Below, in pieces: positions 38,036-48,090 of a stretch of 64,000 bases of DNA (within the stretch, counting starts at the first letter, position 1; the number at the start of each line of letters is the position of its first letter). The translations under genes were made by a program, and so were the position numbers. The notes beneath the pieces were generated by a model. It saw only the letters and a list, made by a program, of their open reading frames with translations. It had not been told where the DNA came from and did not search any database. Source of the stretch: Fischerella sp. PCC 9605 (GTDB taxonomy: Bacteria > Cyanobacteriota > Cyanobacteriia > Cyanobacteriales > Nostocaceae); the NCBI RefSeq assembly GCF_000517105.1, contig NZ_KI912148.1:173543-237542 (forward strand), read 5' to 3'.

Positions 38036-38629
38036 ATGAAGAACAGACACTGGTTCGAGCAATTTATGGTGCTTTTGAGCGTGTCTGCTATTTTAGCTAT
38101 AAGCTGCCCGAATGTCGTTCGCGCTCAAGGGTATAATCCAAACCCACGCTTGTACTCCCATCGGGGACGGCTTTTTCAACAGATTGATAACAGGCTTTAC
38201 TATCCCGATTTGCAGACATGGAAGAACCAAGGAGTTCCTATAGGGACAACCGTTACTATTGAAGGTGATTCTGCTGTCATTCTAGAATATCGCTGGCCTT
38301 CTGACATTCCAAATGTACCTTGTATCAGTCGCGTAGTTATGAATAACCGAGGGCAGTACACTAGGTGGTTTAGCTATCAGGTTAAAAAATACGATATACC
38401 AGGGAGATGCAACATTACATCCGATAATGAACTTCCAGTAGTTCAACAAAGATTAGCACAAGATCCATCGATCGTCCGAGTTACCTTTTACGGACAAGAG
38501 GAGGGTGTAGGAGGAAAACCCGACTGGTGGGGACGACCCGCACGAACTCCGACCGACCAAGAATCGCAATCTTACAGACGAGAAAATTGGTTCTGGAGGG
38601 CATTGAGATATTATGGCATAACTAGATAG
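38036..38629 (+). CDS. Secreted hypothetical protein
   Basis: 197 residues from ATG 38036, preceded by a TAGGA; a TTG at 37994 would add 14 residues. Signal peptide FMVLLSVSAILAISCPNVVR ends at AQG. The mature part is rich in aromatic and basic residues (HRGRLFQQIDNRLYYPDLQT, EYRWPSDIPNVPC, CNITSDNELP), with two cysteines that may form a disulfide. No family recognised. Exported to periplasm or cell surface. Confidence 0.6.
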   Translation: MKNRHWFEQFMVLLSVSAILAISCPNVVRAQGYNPNPRLYSHRGRLFQQIDNRLYYPDLQTWKNQGVPIGTTVTIEGDSAVILEYRWPSDIPNVPCISRVVMNNRGQYTRWFSYQVKKYDIPGRCNITSDNELPVVQQRLAQDPSIVRVTFYGQEEGVGGKPDWWGRPARTPTDQESQSYRRENWFWRALRYYGITR

Positions 38630-38743
38630 TAGTCAAGAGTTATTGCCACAAGCTCAGTTTGTGCTGAAGTCTATCTTTTACTGAATAGAGAAGCCGATGA
38701 CTTAGCCAAACCAGACTAATGAGCAACAAGCATATCTTTAACA

Positions 38744-40267
38744 ATGTTTGACTTCTTTAAAAGCATCGAAGGGCGGATTACGGCTGTAATTACTTTCGTG
38801 ACGTGTGTGGTTAATTTTGTCATTTTATGGCAAAGCAACGCTGGAGCTGTCACTACTGTTATGCTATCTCTCTTCGTCGGCATTTCATGGTTTGCTTGTG
38901 GCTACTTGTATTTCAAGAAAAATATAATTCGCCAACCTCTACAGCCTACTAGGAAAGAATATGCATATTCTAGGAGAGTGCGTTGCTTTGCTTTCATTGG
39001 TCTGTGGGCAATTCCGCTCGTCACTATTGCCATTTTCTTTATAGTACCCTCCCTACCTCCGCAAAATCCTATTATCCTCGTCGCTGATTTTGAAGGTCCC
39101 GATCCGCAACACTATCGCGTGACTGAGACAATTATCCGGCGACTGAACAACGCTATCGGCACAAAGAAATACGCCCATGTCGAGATTAAGTCTTTGGGTA
39201 AATCCATCACCGAAAAACAAGGTAAAAAGGTTGCTCGTAATGAGGGAGAGAAACACAAGGCGATTATTGTCATCTGGGGCTGGTACGGCAAAACAAAAGA
39301 AGTTGTGCCTATCAGTACCAACTTTGAGGTGCTACAAATTCCAGTACCTAAACTGGGTGAGGAAGCCAAGGAGGAACCTCGAAAACCTTCTGTTGCTGAA
39401 TTAGAGAGCTTTACGCTACAAACTCGTCTCTCGAAAGATATGACATACTTGAGTCTTTTCACTCTAGGAGTGGCTCGTTACGCAGCAGAAGATTGGGAGA
39501 GTGCGATTAACTTCTTCAACGACGCTCTAAGACAGCTTCAAGAGATCGAAAAGCCAGAATCGTCTCTAAACCAGGAAATAGTATATTTATACCGTGGCAC
39601 GACTTATTACAAGCAAGGCAACTATAACAATGCTATTCAAGATTACGATTGGGTTATCGATCAAGTTAAAGATCGGGTTAACGTTAACCCCGAACTAGCT
39701 GAGCTAGCTATCAACGCGTACTACAATCGAGGGCTTGCTTTTGCTGACCAATATAATTACCGCGATGCCATTGAGAGCTATAGTCAAGCGATCGCTCTTA
39801 AGTCTGACGATAAGGATGCTTACAACAATCGCGGGCTTGCTTACGGCAAGCAACGTAATTACAAAGCTGCCATTGAGGACTTTGATATGGCGATCAAGCT
39901 TAATCCTAACTTAGCAGAAGCTTACAATAATCGAGGGTTTTTCTACGCAAAACTAGGTGAATACGATCGCGCTCTGATTGATCTGAAAACGGCTCTCGAA
40001 CTCCAGCCAGAGGCTCATGTATACCACAGTATGGGATTTGCATATGCGGGTAAAGGCGACTACAAGCGTGCTATAGCTTACTACAACAAAGCTCTCAAAC
40101 TTAATTCCAAGCTGGTCGTAATTTACCTTGATCGGGGAAGGGCTTACAAAACAATAGGCAAAAGAGAAAAAGCCATTACTGATTTCAAGCAAGTTTTAGA
40201 ATCAAGCAACGATCCAGAACTACAACAACAAGCTACGAAGCAACTCCAAGAACTGGGCGAGAAATAG
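38744..40267 (+). CDS. Membrane-anchored TPR protein
   Basis: 507 residues. Three hydrophobic segments near the N-terminus (about 10-30, 32-56 and 83-105) anchor it. Residues 110-225 form an alpha-beta domain (PIILVADFEGPDPQHYRVTE, IIVIWGWYGKTKEVVPIST) that resembles the FlgO/TolB-N-like domain found with TPR proteins in cyanobacteria. From about 240 on there are at least seven TPR units (such as AYNNRGLAYGKQRNYKAAIE and AYNNRGFFYAKLGEYDRALI). Likely a protein-interaction platform at the membrane; function unknown. Confidence 0.82.
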   Translation: MFDFFKSIEGRITAVITFVTCVVNFVILWQSNAGAVTTVMLSLFVGISWFACGYLYFKKNIIRQPLQPTRKEYAYSRRVRCFAFIGLWAIPLVTIAIFFIVPSLPPQNPIILVADFEGPDPQHYRVTETIIRRLNNAIGTKKYAHVEIKSLGKSITEKQGKKVARNEGEKHKAIIVIWGWYGKTKEVVPISTNFEVLQIPVPKLGEEAKEEPRKPSVAELESFTLQTRLSKDMTYLSLFTLGVARYAAEDWESAINFFNDALRQLQEIEKPESSLNQEIVYLYRGTTYYKQGNYNNAIQDYDWVIDQVKDRVNVNPELAELAINAYYNRGLAFADQYNYRDAIESYSQAIALKSDDKDAYNNRGLAYGKQRNYKAAIEDFDMAIKLNPNLAEAYNNRGFFYAKLGEYDRALIDLKTALELQPEAHVYHSMGFAYAGKGDYKRAIAYYNKALKLNSKLVVIYLDRGRAYKTIGKREKAITDFKQVLESSNDPELQQQATKQLQELGEK

Positions 40268-40374
40268 GAGATAGCCAATCTTGTAAACGTTCATTTAAAT
40301 TGCGATGATTCTTGTCATCTTCCTGCTCAAGCGACTTGCGTAACCTTCATCACTTTTCAAACATTCTCTAATTC

Positions 40375-40450
40375 GCGATCGCCCACCACGAGGCAATGAA
40401 AATCCCTTCCCCCATCCCCTTTCCCCTTTACCCTATTTTCAAGACAGGTA
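40375..40450. repeat. Dispersed repeat GCGATCGCCCAC...CAAGACAGGTAA, copy 2
   Basis: Counterpart of 28127-28193, same orientation; CCCTTTCCCCTTTACCC is inserted in the middle. Confidence 0.7.
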
Positions 40451-40503
40451 ACAGTATTGAGCGAATGGGCGATCGCTGTTTTGATGTTCTTAAAAACTAC
40501 TAA

Positions 40504-41550
40504 TCATATCAAACACTCATTCAGCAAAGAATGAATTTCGCTCTTTCCCAAATTTCTGCCAATCAGAACTAGCTGGTTTTTAGGTGGAGTAGACCAGTCA
40601 TCGGCGTGTAAGTTGTAACGAGGGCCGCTAAGTTGAAAGATGTGCCGTGATTCACTATCACTAAACCACAGAAATCCTTTTGCTCGAAATACATCCTGTG
40701 GCATTTTTTCGGTTAAAAATTCTTCAAATTTATGGACATCAAAGGGGCGATCGCTTTGAAAAGAGACAGAAACAAATCCATCATTTTCTAAATGGTGAGA
40801 GTGATGCCCATGATGGTGATGATGCTTATGGTCATGATCGTGAGCATGGTCATGATGCTCGTGTTTGTGAGTATCTTCCTCATGCTCAAGGTTATATTTA
40901 TCTTTTTGAGTCAATCCCACACCTAAAATTAATGGTAACGGAACTTGACAATATGTGGTGTTTAAAATTTTTGCACCTGTTTTGACTTCATGAATATAAT
41001 TTTCTAACTCTTGTAGCTTTTCCCTATCCACAAAATCGGTTTTATTCAAAATAGTAATATCGCCATAAGTTATTTGTTTTAAAGCAGCTTCACTCTGGAA
41101 ATGTTCAGGACTAAATGCCTCCGCATCTACTACAGTCAGAATAGAATCAAGGTTAGTTAAATCTCGCAACTCTGTACCTAAAAAAGTTAAAATAATTGGG
41201 AGTGGGTCAGCAACACCCGTAGTTTCAATCACTAGATAATCAATCCGGTCTTCTCTTTCTAAAATCCGATAAACCGCATCAACTAATCCATCGTTTATAG
41301 TACAGCAAATACAACCATTGCTGAGTTCTAGCATATCTTGATCGACAGAAATTAGCAGTTGGCTGTCGATGTTGATATCGCCAAACTCATTCACGAGTAC
41401 GGCAACCTTTAAATCTTGTTTATTTTGCAAAACTTGATTCAGCAGAGTAGTTTTACCACTGCCTAAAAATCCTGTGATGATTGTCACAGGCATTCCCCTT
41501 TTGGGTAGCTCAAGAATTGTTTCTTTGAATGATGTAGTAATACTTTCCAT
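40504..41550 (-). CDS. COG0523 (CobW-like) metallochaperone GTPase with His-rich loop
   Basis: 348 residues. P-loop ITGFLGSGKTTLLNQVL, the COG0523 metal motif CICC in LSNGCICCTINDG, switch-like VIETTGVADP and NKTD in TILNKTDFVD are all present. Residues about 224-254 form a His/Asp-rich loop with more than 15 His (HEHHDHAHDHDHKHHHHHG), a metal reservoir seen in zinc- or nickel-linked members. C-terminal CobW_C domain (FVSVSFQSDRPFDVHKFEEF). Likely delivers Zn to apo-enzymes under zinc shortage. It follows the small Cys protein gene by 17 bases; a Fur/Zur-like palindrome lies farther upstream at 42024. Confidence 0.92.
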   Translation of the reverse strand: MESITTSFKETILELPKRGMPVTIITGFLGSGKTTLLNQVLQNKQDLKVAVLVNEFGDINIDSQLLISVDQDMLELSNGCICCTINDGLVDAVYRILEREDRIDYLVIETTGVADPLPIILTFLGTELRDLTNLDSILTVVDAEAFSPEHFQSEAALKQITYGDITILNKTDFVDREKLQELENYIHEVKTGAKILNTTYCQVPLPLILGVGLTQKDKYNLEHEEDTHKHEHHDHAHDHDHKHHHHHGHHSHHLENDGFVSVSFQSDRPFDVHKFEEFLTEKMPQDVFRAKGFLWFSDSESRHIFQLSGPRYNLHADDWSTPPKNQLVLIGRNLGKSEIHSLLNECLI

Positions 41551-41567
41551 AGAACATCCTATTTTTA

Positions 41568-41825
41568 CTAAGAATGAACAAGTTGATTAATATCTTGGTA
41601 CTCAATCTCAGCTATTGACTTATGAACTTTGTACTGTTGAGCTGGATTTGTCATCACCACAATTACTGTTTCAATTGGTGCACAACCAGGTTCAGTACAC
41701 TGTAATTGACTCAGAGAAACTGAAGTTTTTTCGTCTATTTGCAAGGCTTGGTAAATCCATTCCTTTACTTGCCTTATTTTTTCTGGATTTGCTTTCGCTG
41801 TTTGTCTACCAAATGAAAAATTCAT
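41568..41825 (-). CDS. Small conserved protein with C-x4-C motif, co-transcribed with the COG0523 GTPase
   Basis: 85 residues. The signature LQCTEPGCAPIETVIVVM holds two cysteines spaced C-x4-C, and the rest is an alpha-beta mini-domain (KIRQVKEWIYQALQID at the start, VHKSIAEIEYQDINQLV at the end). No family name recognised. Located 17 bases upstream of the GTPase on the same strand, so a joint role in metal handling is likely; the cysteines could carry metal. A Fur/Zur-like palindrome lies about 200 bases upstream of its start. Confidence 0.72.
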   Translation of the reverse strand: MNFSFGRQTAKANPEKIRQVKEWIYQALQIDEKTSVSLSQLQCTEPGCAPIETVIVVMTNPAQQYKVHKSIAEIEYQDINQLVHS

Positions 41826-41916
41826 CCTGGCTAAAGTAAGTTGTCTTTGGACTGAATTAAGTAAGTCGGTGGGAATAAATCAAGCTATGTTAAGTAACGT
41901 AAAATCATTGAAATAA

Positions 41917-41970
41917 TTTCGTAGTAAGGGCTTTAGCCCTTTTTTGAGGACTAAAGTCCTGACTACAAAC
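41917..41970. repeat. Double-hairpin dispersed repeat (GTAGT...ACTAC family), copy 2
   Basis: CGTAGT at the left and GACTAC at the right enclose hairpins AAGGGCTTTAGCCCTT and AGGACTAAAGTCCT; counterpart of 6815-6879. Confidence 0.75.
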
Positions 41971-42023
41971 CTTTAATTAATTACACCGTCCTACTTAAAT
42001 CACTGACCATATTATATATAAAA

Positions 42024-42038
42024 CGATAATCGTTATCA
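42024..42038. promoter_or_regulatory. Fur/Zur-like operator upstream of the COG0523 operon
   Basis: CGATAATCGTTATCA is one mismatch from the palindrome TGATAATnATTATCA-type sites bound by cyanobacterial Zur (or Fur). It sits next to AT-rich DNA (ATTATATATAAAACG). Distance to the 41825 start is about 200 bases, longer than usual, so assignment to that operon is tentative although COG0523 genes are classic Zur targets. Confidence 0.55.
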
Positions 42039-42152
42039 TAATAGCGCAAAAATATAAAATTTACGTCAGGAGCATGCAAGAGAGTGAAAATCTTGGGTCA
42101 GTGCTTATACCAAGTTGCGTTCATACGTCTGACGCATTATACTTTGCAGAAG

Positions 42153-42225
42153 GAAAATAAAGGGGAGCCTTTGCGTTATGAGGTTCCCCGGTTGTAGTGA
42201 CTGGCGTGCAGGGGGAAGGTTAACA
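42153..42225. repeat. GC-rich repeat related to 13628-13740
   Basis: Shares GGGGAGCC, TGCG, GAGGTTCC, GTTGTAGTGACTGGCGT and GGTTAA with the spacer before recF. Confidence 0.6.
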
Positions 42226-42477
42226 GAATTGGAAGGTCTTTTTGTCGATACTGACAACAGAAACTAGATGATTTAAAAGCCTTTTGGATTGCAGATTTTT
42301 TGTGCATTAGAAAAGAGACTCAAAATCGGCGCTTTTAACTAGGTTAAGTCGATTTTCATTAATATTTACAGGGCCGCATCAAAAAAATAGAGGGTTGCAG
42401 TTGTCTACCGCAAGTTTGTTCAGGATTGATGAGCAAAGATGCATTACTAAGCCAACTGTTTTTTAGAGGAATTTTTC

Positions 42478-44985
42478 ATGCATTGTACCTATCAAACATC
42501 TGTTCATTCCCAAGTTCGCAACTTAGGGCATGTAGTTGCTTTCATAGATTCTGCGATTGAGAATTATCAAGTTATTGCTAATGGTATTACACCAGATGTT
42601 GATATTTATCTGCTCGATTGCCAACGGGATGGAGTTGAGCAAATTATGGCTGTACTGGCTGAAAAACCAGTTGTAAAAGCCGTACACATTTTTTCTCACG
42701 GTTCACCTGGACAGTTGTCCTTAGGTAATGCTCAGTTAAATTCTGACACCCTGGAACGCTATTTCAGACAGTCCCGATGGTTATCGACTTTCAGAGGTGT
42801 TGACCTTTTCATTTATGGTTGTAATGTCGCTAGAGGAATAGAGGGAAAAGCTTTTCTGAGGAAATTCCAATCTTTAACTGGGGCAAACATTGCTGCTTCC
42901 AGAACACTGACGGGAAACAATGCTTTAGATGGAAATTGGGATTTAGAAGTAAGGCTGGGCAACATTGAATACCCACCAATTTTGCATCTTGAGGTAATGG
43001 AAACCTACGCTGGTGTTTTAGGTACGATCGCAGTTACTAACACCAATGATAGTGGCTCAGGCTCCCTCAGAGATGCGATCGCTAATGCACAGTCTGGCGA
43101 CACAATTAAATTTGACTCTAGTCTGGCAAATCAAACGATTACTCTGACAAAGCAAATTGAGATTGGTGCTGGCAAAAACCTGACTATCGATGCTGCGGAA
43201 GCTAACAATTTAACTATCAGTGGTGACAACAAAAGCCGGATTTTCTTACTCAACTCTACATCTGTTCAGCCTACCAGCCTAACGGTAAAAAATCTTTCTT
43301 TGGTAAATGGATATACCAACGAGCGTGGTGGAGCAATTAGCACTACCCACCAAGGCAAATTGACGATTGAGAACGTTACGTTTAAAAATAATGTGGCGGA
43401 TCAAGGCGGTGGTGCTATCTTCAGTGCCTATGAAGGGACGCTGACAGTTACTGACAGTCAATTTGATAATAATCGAGCCACAGCAGGAAATGATGAACGG
43501 GGAGCAGGAGCGATCGCTTTCTGGGGACCCCGAGATTTAACTGTCCGCAACAGCGAGTTTACCAATAACAAAGGCATTAACGGCGGTGCCATCAACAGCC
43601 TCAATGGCAAACTCACCATCGAAAATAGTAAATTTCTCAACAACGATACCACCAGCGCTTCCTACGACGCAGGAAAAGACAATCCATCCCTGAGAGGCTA
43701 CGGTGGCGCTATTTATGCAGACCGTGCCAGCGCCATCGATGAAACCTCTGGTAGCATTCGTATTGTGGACAGTACCTTTGCAGGCAACAAAGGACGAGGG
43801 GAAGGCGGTGCTGCCTACCTCTACACTGGTACTCAAGATAACGTTAGCATCGAGTCCTCCGTGTTCAAAGACAACGAAGTTAGTGCCCTTGCCAACGGCG
43901 GTAACGGCGGAAATGGCGGTGCAGTTGTGCTACTTAGTAACGGACTCAACCAAGGCTTAACAATTCGCGATACCTCTTTTGTCGATAACACGGCTTCTAG
44001 TCAGGGTGGTGGTTTGTGGACAATGGATGCGCCAACTACAATTACCAATAGCACCTTCTCGGGCAACCGGGTATCGGGTAAAGGGGATAGTAATGTGGGT
44101 GGTGGCATGACACTGTACAGTCCCACCAGCATCGTCAACACAACAATTGCTAACAATTATGCCGGATGGGTTGGGGGTGGTATTTCTGCTGCTAACGATG
44201 CCCCTGTCAGCGTGCAAAATACTATCTTTTACAACAACACCGCCGATAATGGCACAAACGCTTGGGGTATTCAACAACAAACGAATCGCGAGTTAACAGA
44301 CAATGGCGGCAATATTCAATATCCCCCCAAAGGCACGACGTTGGGGAATGACAATAACGCCACTGCAAATATCACCATTGCCGATCCAAAATTAGATTCT
44401 TTGCAAAATATTGATGGAGTTTTGGTGCATCCACTTCTATCAGGAAGTCCGGCGATTAATGCTGGTACTAGTAACGGGACTATAACTACTGACCAACGTG
44501 GCATTACTCGCGATTCAAAACCGGATATTGGTGCTTTTGAGTTTGCTGGAAGCACTTCAGCGAGTTTACCAACTTCTCAAGTTAAAGGTGTCACCTTTGT
44601 TAGGGGTAACGATGGTAACGATACCCTAAATAGCGGTAGAGAAAATAGTGCTGACCGTTTCTACGGTGACGATCGCATAGATATTCTCACGGGTGGTCAA
44701 GGTAACACTCGTATCAACGGTGATTTAGGAAAAGATCGGCTGATTGATGGTATGAGATCTGATTTTGAACCAACCCAAGATGCGATCAACTCACGCGGTA
44801 TCCTGACTCAACCAAGCGATCGCAACTCACAAAGATTTTCTGATGTCCTGAAATTGCAGCCAGTGGGGATTGATACTACTGTTCGCTTGGATGTGGATGG
44901 AAAAGCAAAATCCGGTGGGTTCGAGAATTTTAGTCCGTTGGAAAAATTTGATCCATCTCGTTTGAGTGCTAACAACTTCCTCTAA
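42478..44985 (+). CDS. DUF4347 / right-handed beta-helix surface protein
   Basis: 835 residues. Residues 15-180 are a DUF4347 domain (AIENYQVIANGITPDVDIYL, HIFSHGSPGQLSLG, VDLFIYGCNVARG), common at the N-terminus of large cyanobacterial secreted proteins. From about 185 to 690 come parallel beta-helix repeats with many GGAI/GGGA turns (ERGGAISTTHQGKLTIENV, GGGAIFSAYEGTLTVTDS), ending in PAINAGTSNGTITTDQRGIT and PDIGAFEF, a choice-of-anchor Q pattern. A short degenerate RTX-like block follows (GNDGNDTLNSG, LTGGQGNTRING). No classical signal peptide, consistent with type I secretion. Probably an adhesin or sheath protein. Confidence 0.86.
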   Translation: MHCTYQTSVHSQVRNLGHVVAFIDSAIENYQVIANGITPDVDIYLLDCQRDGVEQIMAVLAEKPVVKAVHIFSHGSPGQLSLGNAQLNSDTLERYFRQSRWLSTFRGVDLFIYGCNVARGIEGKAFLRKFQSLTGANIAASRTLTGNNALDGNWDLEVRLGNIEYPPILHLEVMETYAGVLGTIAVTNTNDSGSGSLRDAIANAQSGDTIKFDSSLANQTITLTKQIEIGAGKNLTIDAAEANNLTISGDNKSRIFLLNSTSVQPTSLTVKNLSLVNGYTNERGGAISTTHQGKLTIENVTFKNNVADQGGGAIFSAYEGTLTVTDSQFDNNRATAGNDERGAGAIAFWGPRDLTVRNSEFTNNKGINGGAINSLNGKLTIENSKFLNNDTTSASYDAGKDNPSLRGYGGAIYADRASAIDETSGSIRIVDSTFAGNKGRGEGGAAYLYTGTQDNVSIESSVFKDNEVSALANGGNGGNGGAVVLLSNGLNQGLTIRDTSFVDNTASSQGGGLWTMDAPTTITNSTFSGNRVSGKGDSNVGGGMTLYSPTSIVNTTIANNYAGWVGGGISAANDAPVSVQNTIFYNNTADNGTNAWGIQQQTNRELTDNGGNIQYPPKGTTLGNDNNATANITIADPKLDSLQNIDGVLVHPLLSGSPAINAGTSNGTITTDQRGITRDSKPDIGAFEFAGSTSASLPTSQVKGVTFVRGNDGNDTLNSGRENSADRFYGDDRIDILTGGQGNTRINGDLGKDRLIDGMRSDFEPTQDAINSRGILTQPSDRNSQRFSDVLKLQPVGIDTTVRLDVDGKAKSGGFENFSPLEKFDPSRLSANNFL

Positions 44986-45010
44986 GGATAATTTCTAGTA
45001 CATTAGGTAT

Positions 45011-45043
45011 AAAAAAGGGGCGCTATCGCCCCTAAAAATTTTT
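45011..45043. terminator. Bidirectional Rho-independent terminator
   Basis: Stem AGGGGCG/CGCCCCT with loop CTAT at 45016-45033, flanked by six A on the left and AAAAATTTTTAG on the right. It sits between convergent genes and would serve both. Confidence 0.75.
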
Positions 45044-45482
45044 AGTTTTTACCCAACTGAGGTGTGGGTGGGATTCTTGCCAAAATACCCTTTTTCAGGG
45101 GTTCGGGACGTTCTGACCAGGGCAGTAAACCATCTGGCTTAGTATAGTATTGGCTAGCACATTGCAGAATGGCTGCGGCACTGCCATCCACAGGTAAATC
45201 CCCAAACAGATAAGTTAATTTCCCAGAAGCAGCAAAAGCAACAACACAAGAGCGATCGCAAGCACTCATGCATTCAACTTCCTGGATGGGAAAATTATCT
45301 TTTAAATGCCAATCTTGCGCCAGGTGCTGAAGCTGTTGTAGTAGCTTTTGACCACCGCTTTTACCAATTCGTTTGCCATCTTGCCAAACGCTAGCACAAG
45401 TTTTGCAAACAAAAAGAGTATGAGAGGGCGCACTTACCCCATTCGTTGTAGAAATTGTAGAAATATCTTTAGCAGCGGTCAT
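45042..45482 (-). CDS. DUF1636 (2Fe-2S thioredoxin-like) protein under B12 riboswitch
   Basis: 146 residues from the ATG at 45482. The longer frame to 45530 runs into the riboswitch and is rejected. Cys pattern: FVCKTCASVW (C-x2-C) and VECMSACDRSCVVAF, the metal or Fe-S ligands of DUF1636, a thioredoxin-like ferredoxin family. DUF1636 genes often travel with cobalamin synthesis genes or CobW-type chaperones. The upstream cobalamin riboswitch strongly links this protein to cobalt or cobalamin metabolism. Biochemical role unknown; perhaps electron or metal delivery in corrin synthesis. Confidence 0.85.
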   Translation of the reverse strand: MTAAKDISTISTTNGVSAPSHTLFVCKTCASVWQDGKRIGKSGGQKLLQQLQHLAQDWHLKDNFPIQEVECMSACDRSCVVAFAASGKLTYLFGDLPVDGSAAAILQCASQYYTKPDGLLPWSERPEPLKKGILARIPPTPQLGKN

Positions 45483-45514
45483 CTGTACCTCGCAGATGTA
45501 TAGAACTGATGAAT

Positions 45515-45665
45515 CAACTTCGGCGGGCATCCTGACTCACTTCATTAAGTTCACAGTTGCGGGACAGTGTCGGATTTGCACCGAACTTTCCCCGTTACCT
45601 CCAGTGGCTGATTCCCACCAGAACCGAACGTTTCTCATCATAACACCAATATTCTCCGTATTATT
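45515..45665 (-). ncRNA. Cobalamin (B12) riboswitch
   Basis: Read on the minus strand the leader contains GCCACTGGAG, GGGGAAAGTTCGGTGCAAAT, CCGACACTGTCCCGCAACTG and GTCAGGATGCCCGCC in the right order and spacing for the conserved core of the AdoCbl riboswitch. The 3' end lies some 30 bases before the DUF1636 start (45482), so control may be by occluding translation; no clear intrinsic terminator separates them. Boundaries are approximate. Confidence 0.92.
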
Positions 45666-45790
45666 TTCGTTACCCAGGAGGCAGAGCCACCAAAACCTAG
45701 TTACCAGGTTCAACCTGGTAACTAGAACATCAATTCAGTAATCCCAAAAACCCAGTTTCTGTTCCTGAAAAGACCGATTTTTCGTTGGCT

Positions 45791-45818
45791 GTAGAGACGC
45801 GAAATTTCGCGTCTCTAC
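45791..45818. repeat. Perfect 28-bp palindrome
   Basis: GTAGAGACGCGAAA followed by its complement TTTCGCGTCTCTAC. Member of the GTAGAGACG repeat family; lies just after hemB and could end its transcript. Confidence 0.8.
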
Positions 45819-45831
45819 CAACACCTGGTAA

Positions 45832-46860
<1,029 letters not shown>

Positions 46861-46871
46861 TTAAACAATAA

Positions 46872-46886
46872 TGATAATGATTATCA
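46872..46886. promoter_or_regulatory. Fur/Zur operator upstream of hemB
   Basis: TGATAATGATTATCA, a perfect palindrome within the longer ATGATAATGATTATCAT (46871-46887). It fits the cyanobacterial TGATAAT-n-ATTATCA site of Fur-family repressors. Its position just before the hemB start points to repression of hemB; hpnH starts 118 bases to the right on the other strand. Confidence 0.75.
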
Positions 46887-47003
46887 TAAACTAGAGCGAT
46901 CGCAACCCATTCAAAAAAATCATAAGTATTACTATCTGCATTCACCACGAGTTTCATTAAGTCGTTATCCTAGTTTTCAGGTGAGGTGAGGAGTAATACA
47001 AAA

Positions 47004-48017
47004 ATGGCTATTCATTTACAACAAGCATTGGAAGTCGGGAAATATATATTTACCCAGCGTTTGAAAGGACGCAAACGCTATCCCTTAGTCTTGATGTTAG
47101 AACCACTATTCCGTTGCAATCTTGCCTGTCCTGGTTGTGGCAAAATCCAGCATCCAACAGACGTGCTAAAACAACACCTGACTCCAGAACAGTGCTTTGC
47201 AGCAGCAGAAGAGTGTGGAGCTCCCATAGTCTCCATTCCTGGAGGAGAACCTCTGCTACATCCCCAAATTGATGAGATTGTGCGGGGATTGATTGAGCGC
47301 AAGAAGTTCATTTACTTGTGTACGAATGGCTTATTGTTAGAAAAAAGCTTGGACAAATTCCAACCTTCGCCCTATCTAACTTTTAGCGTGCATTTAGATG
47401 GAATGCGAGATTGGCACGACTACTGCGTTAATCGCAAAGGTGTTTTTGACATTGCAGTTCAAGCTATACGCGCTGCTAAAGCCAAAGGTTTTCGTGTCAC
47501 TACCAACACGACTATCTTTGAGGGCGCAGATCCTAAACAAATGCAAGAATTTTTTGACTTCCTGAGTACACTCAACATTGATGGCATGATGATTTCTCCA
47601 GGCTACAGTTACGAGTGGGCTCCAGATCAAGAGCATTTTCTCAAGCGAGAACAAACACGCGCCCTGTTTCGAGAAATCCTAGCTCCTTTCAAAGCAGGTA
47701 AAACAAAATGGAACTTCAATCACAATCCACTATTTTTAGATTTTCTGACTGGTGAAAAAGACTATGAATGCACACCTTGGGGTAGTCCTAGTTACAGTGT
47801 TCTCGGTTGGCAAAAACCTTGTTACTTGTTAAATGAGGGTCACTACGCCACCTTCAGTGAACTGTTAGAAAAAACTGACTGGAGCAAATACGGTCATGCT
47901 AGTGGCAATCCCAAGTGTGCAGATTGTATGGTTCACTGCGGCTATGAACCGACCGCAGCGACAGATGCTATGCAACCACAAAATATAGCTCGTTCAATTG
48001 GCAGTGTTTTTGGTTAG
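47004..48017 (+). CDS. hpnH: Adenosyl-hopene transferase (radical SAM)
   Basis: 337 residues from ATG 47004, with GAGGAG about ten bases upstream (the GTG at 46986 is within this leader). Radical SAM cluster CNLACPGC is preceded by [10 protein letters not shown], the HpnH signature; [13 protein letters not shown] is the GGE motif, and the C-terminal Cys set [12 protein letters not shown] is also as in HpnH. The enzyme attaches adenosine to diploptene, the first step toward extended C35 hopanoids in the membrane. Other hpn genes are not in the window. Confidence 0.95.
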   Translation: MAIHLQQALEVGKYIFTQRLKGRKRYPLVLMLEPLFRCNLACPGCGKIQHPTDVLKQHLTPEQCFAAAEECGAPIVSIPGGEPLLHPQIDEIVRGLIERKKFIYLCTNGLLLEKSLDKFQPSPYLTFSVHLDGMRDWHDYCVNRKGVFDIAVQAIRAAKAKGFRVTTNTTIFEGADPKQMQEFFDFLSTLNIDGMMISPGYSYEWAPDQEHFLKREQTRALFREILAPFKAGKTKWNFNHNPLFLDFLTGEKDYECTPWGSPSYSVLGWQKPCYLLNEGHYATFSELLEKTDWSKYGHASGNPKCADCMVHCGYEPTAATDAMQPQNIARSIGSVFG

Positions 48018-48088
48018 TAGTTGGTTGTTGGTTGTTGGTTGTTGGTTGTTGGTGATTACAAACAACAAACAACCCACAACAAACAACA
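48018..48088. repeat. Inverted repeat of GTTGTTGG / AACAACAAAC units
   Basis: Four GGTTGTTGGTTGTTG-type units face ACAACAAACAACCCACAACA-type units; like 22338-22415 it forms a large imperfect hairpin between convergent genes. Confidence 0.7.
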
Positions 48089-48090
48089 AT

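Larger units (their letters stand above)
41826..42477. other. 652-base intergenic region with metal-regulatory palindrome and repeats
   Basis: Holds the double-hairpin repeat at 41917-41970, the Fur/Zur-like palindrome at 42024-42038, and a GC-rich repeat at 42153-42225 related to 13628-13740. The right end contains the leader of the DUF4347 gene with AGAGGAA as Shine-Dalgarno. Confidence 0.5.

Noticed and set aside
42478..44985. Interpretation as autotransporter
   Set aside because: No C-terminal beta-barrel; DUF4347 and RTX-like residues point to type I-type cyanobacterial secreted proteins.
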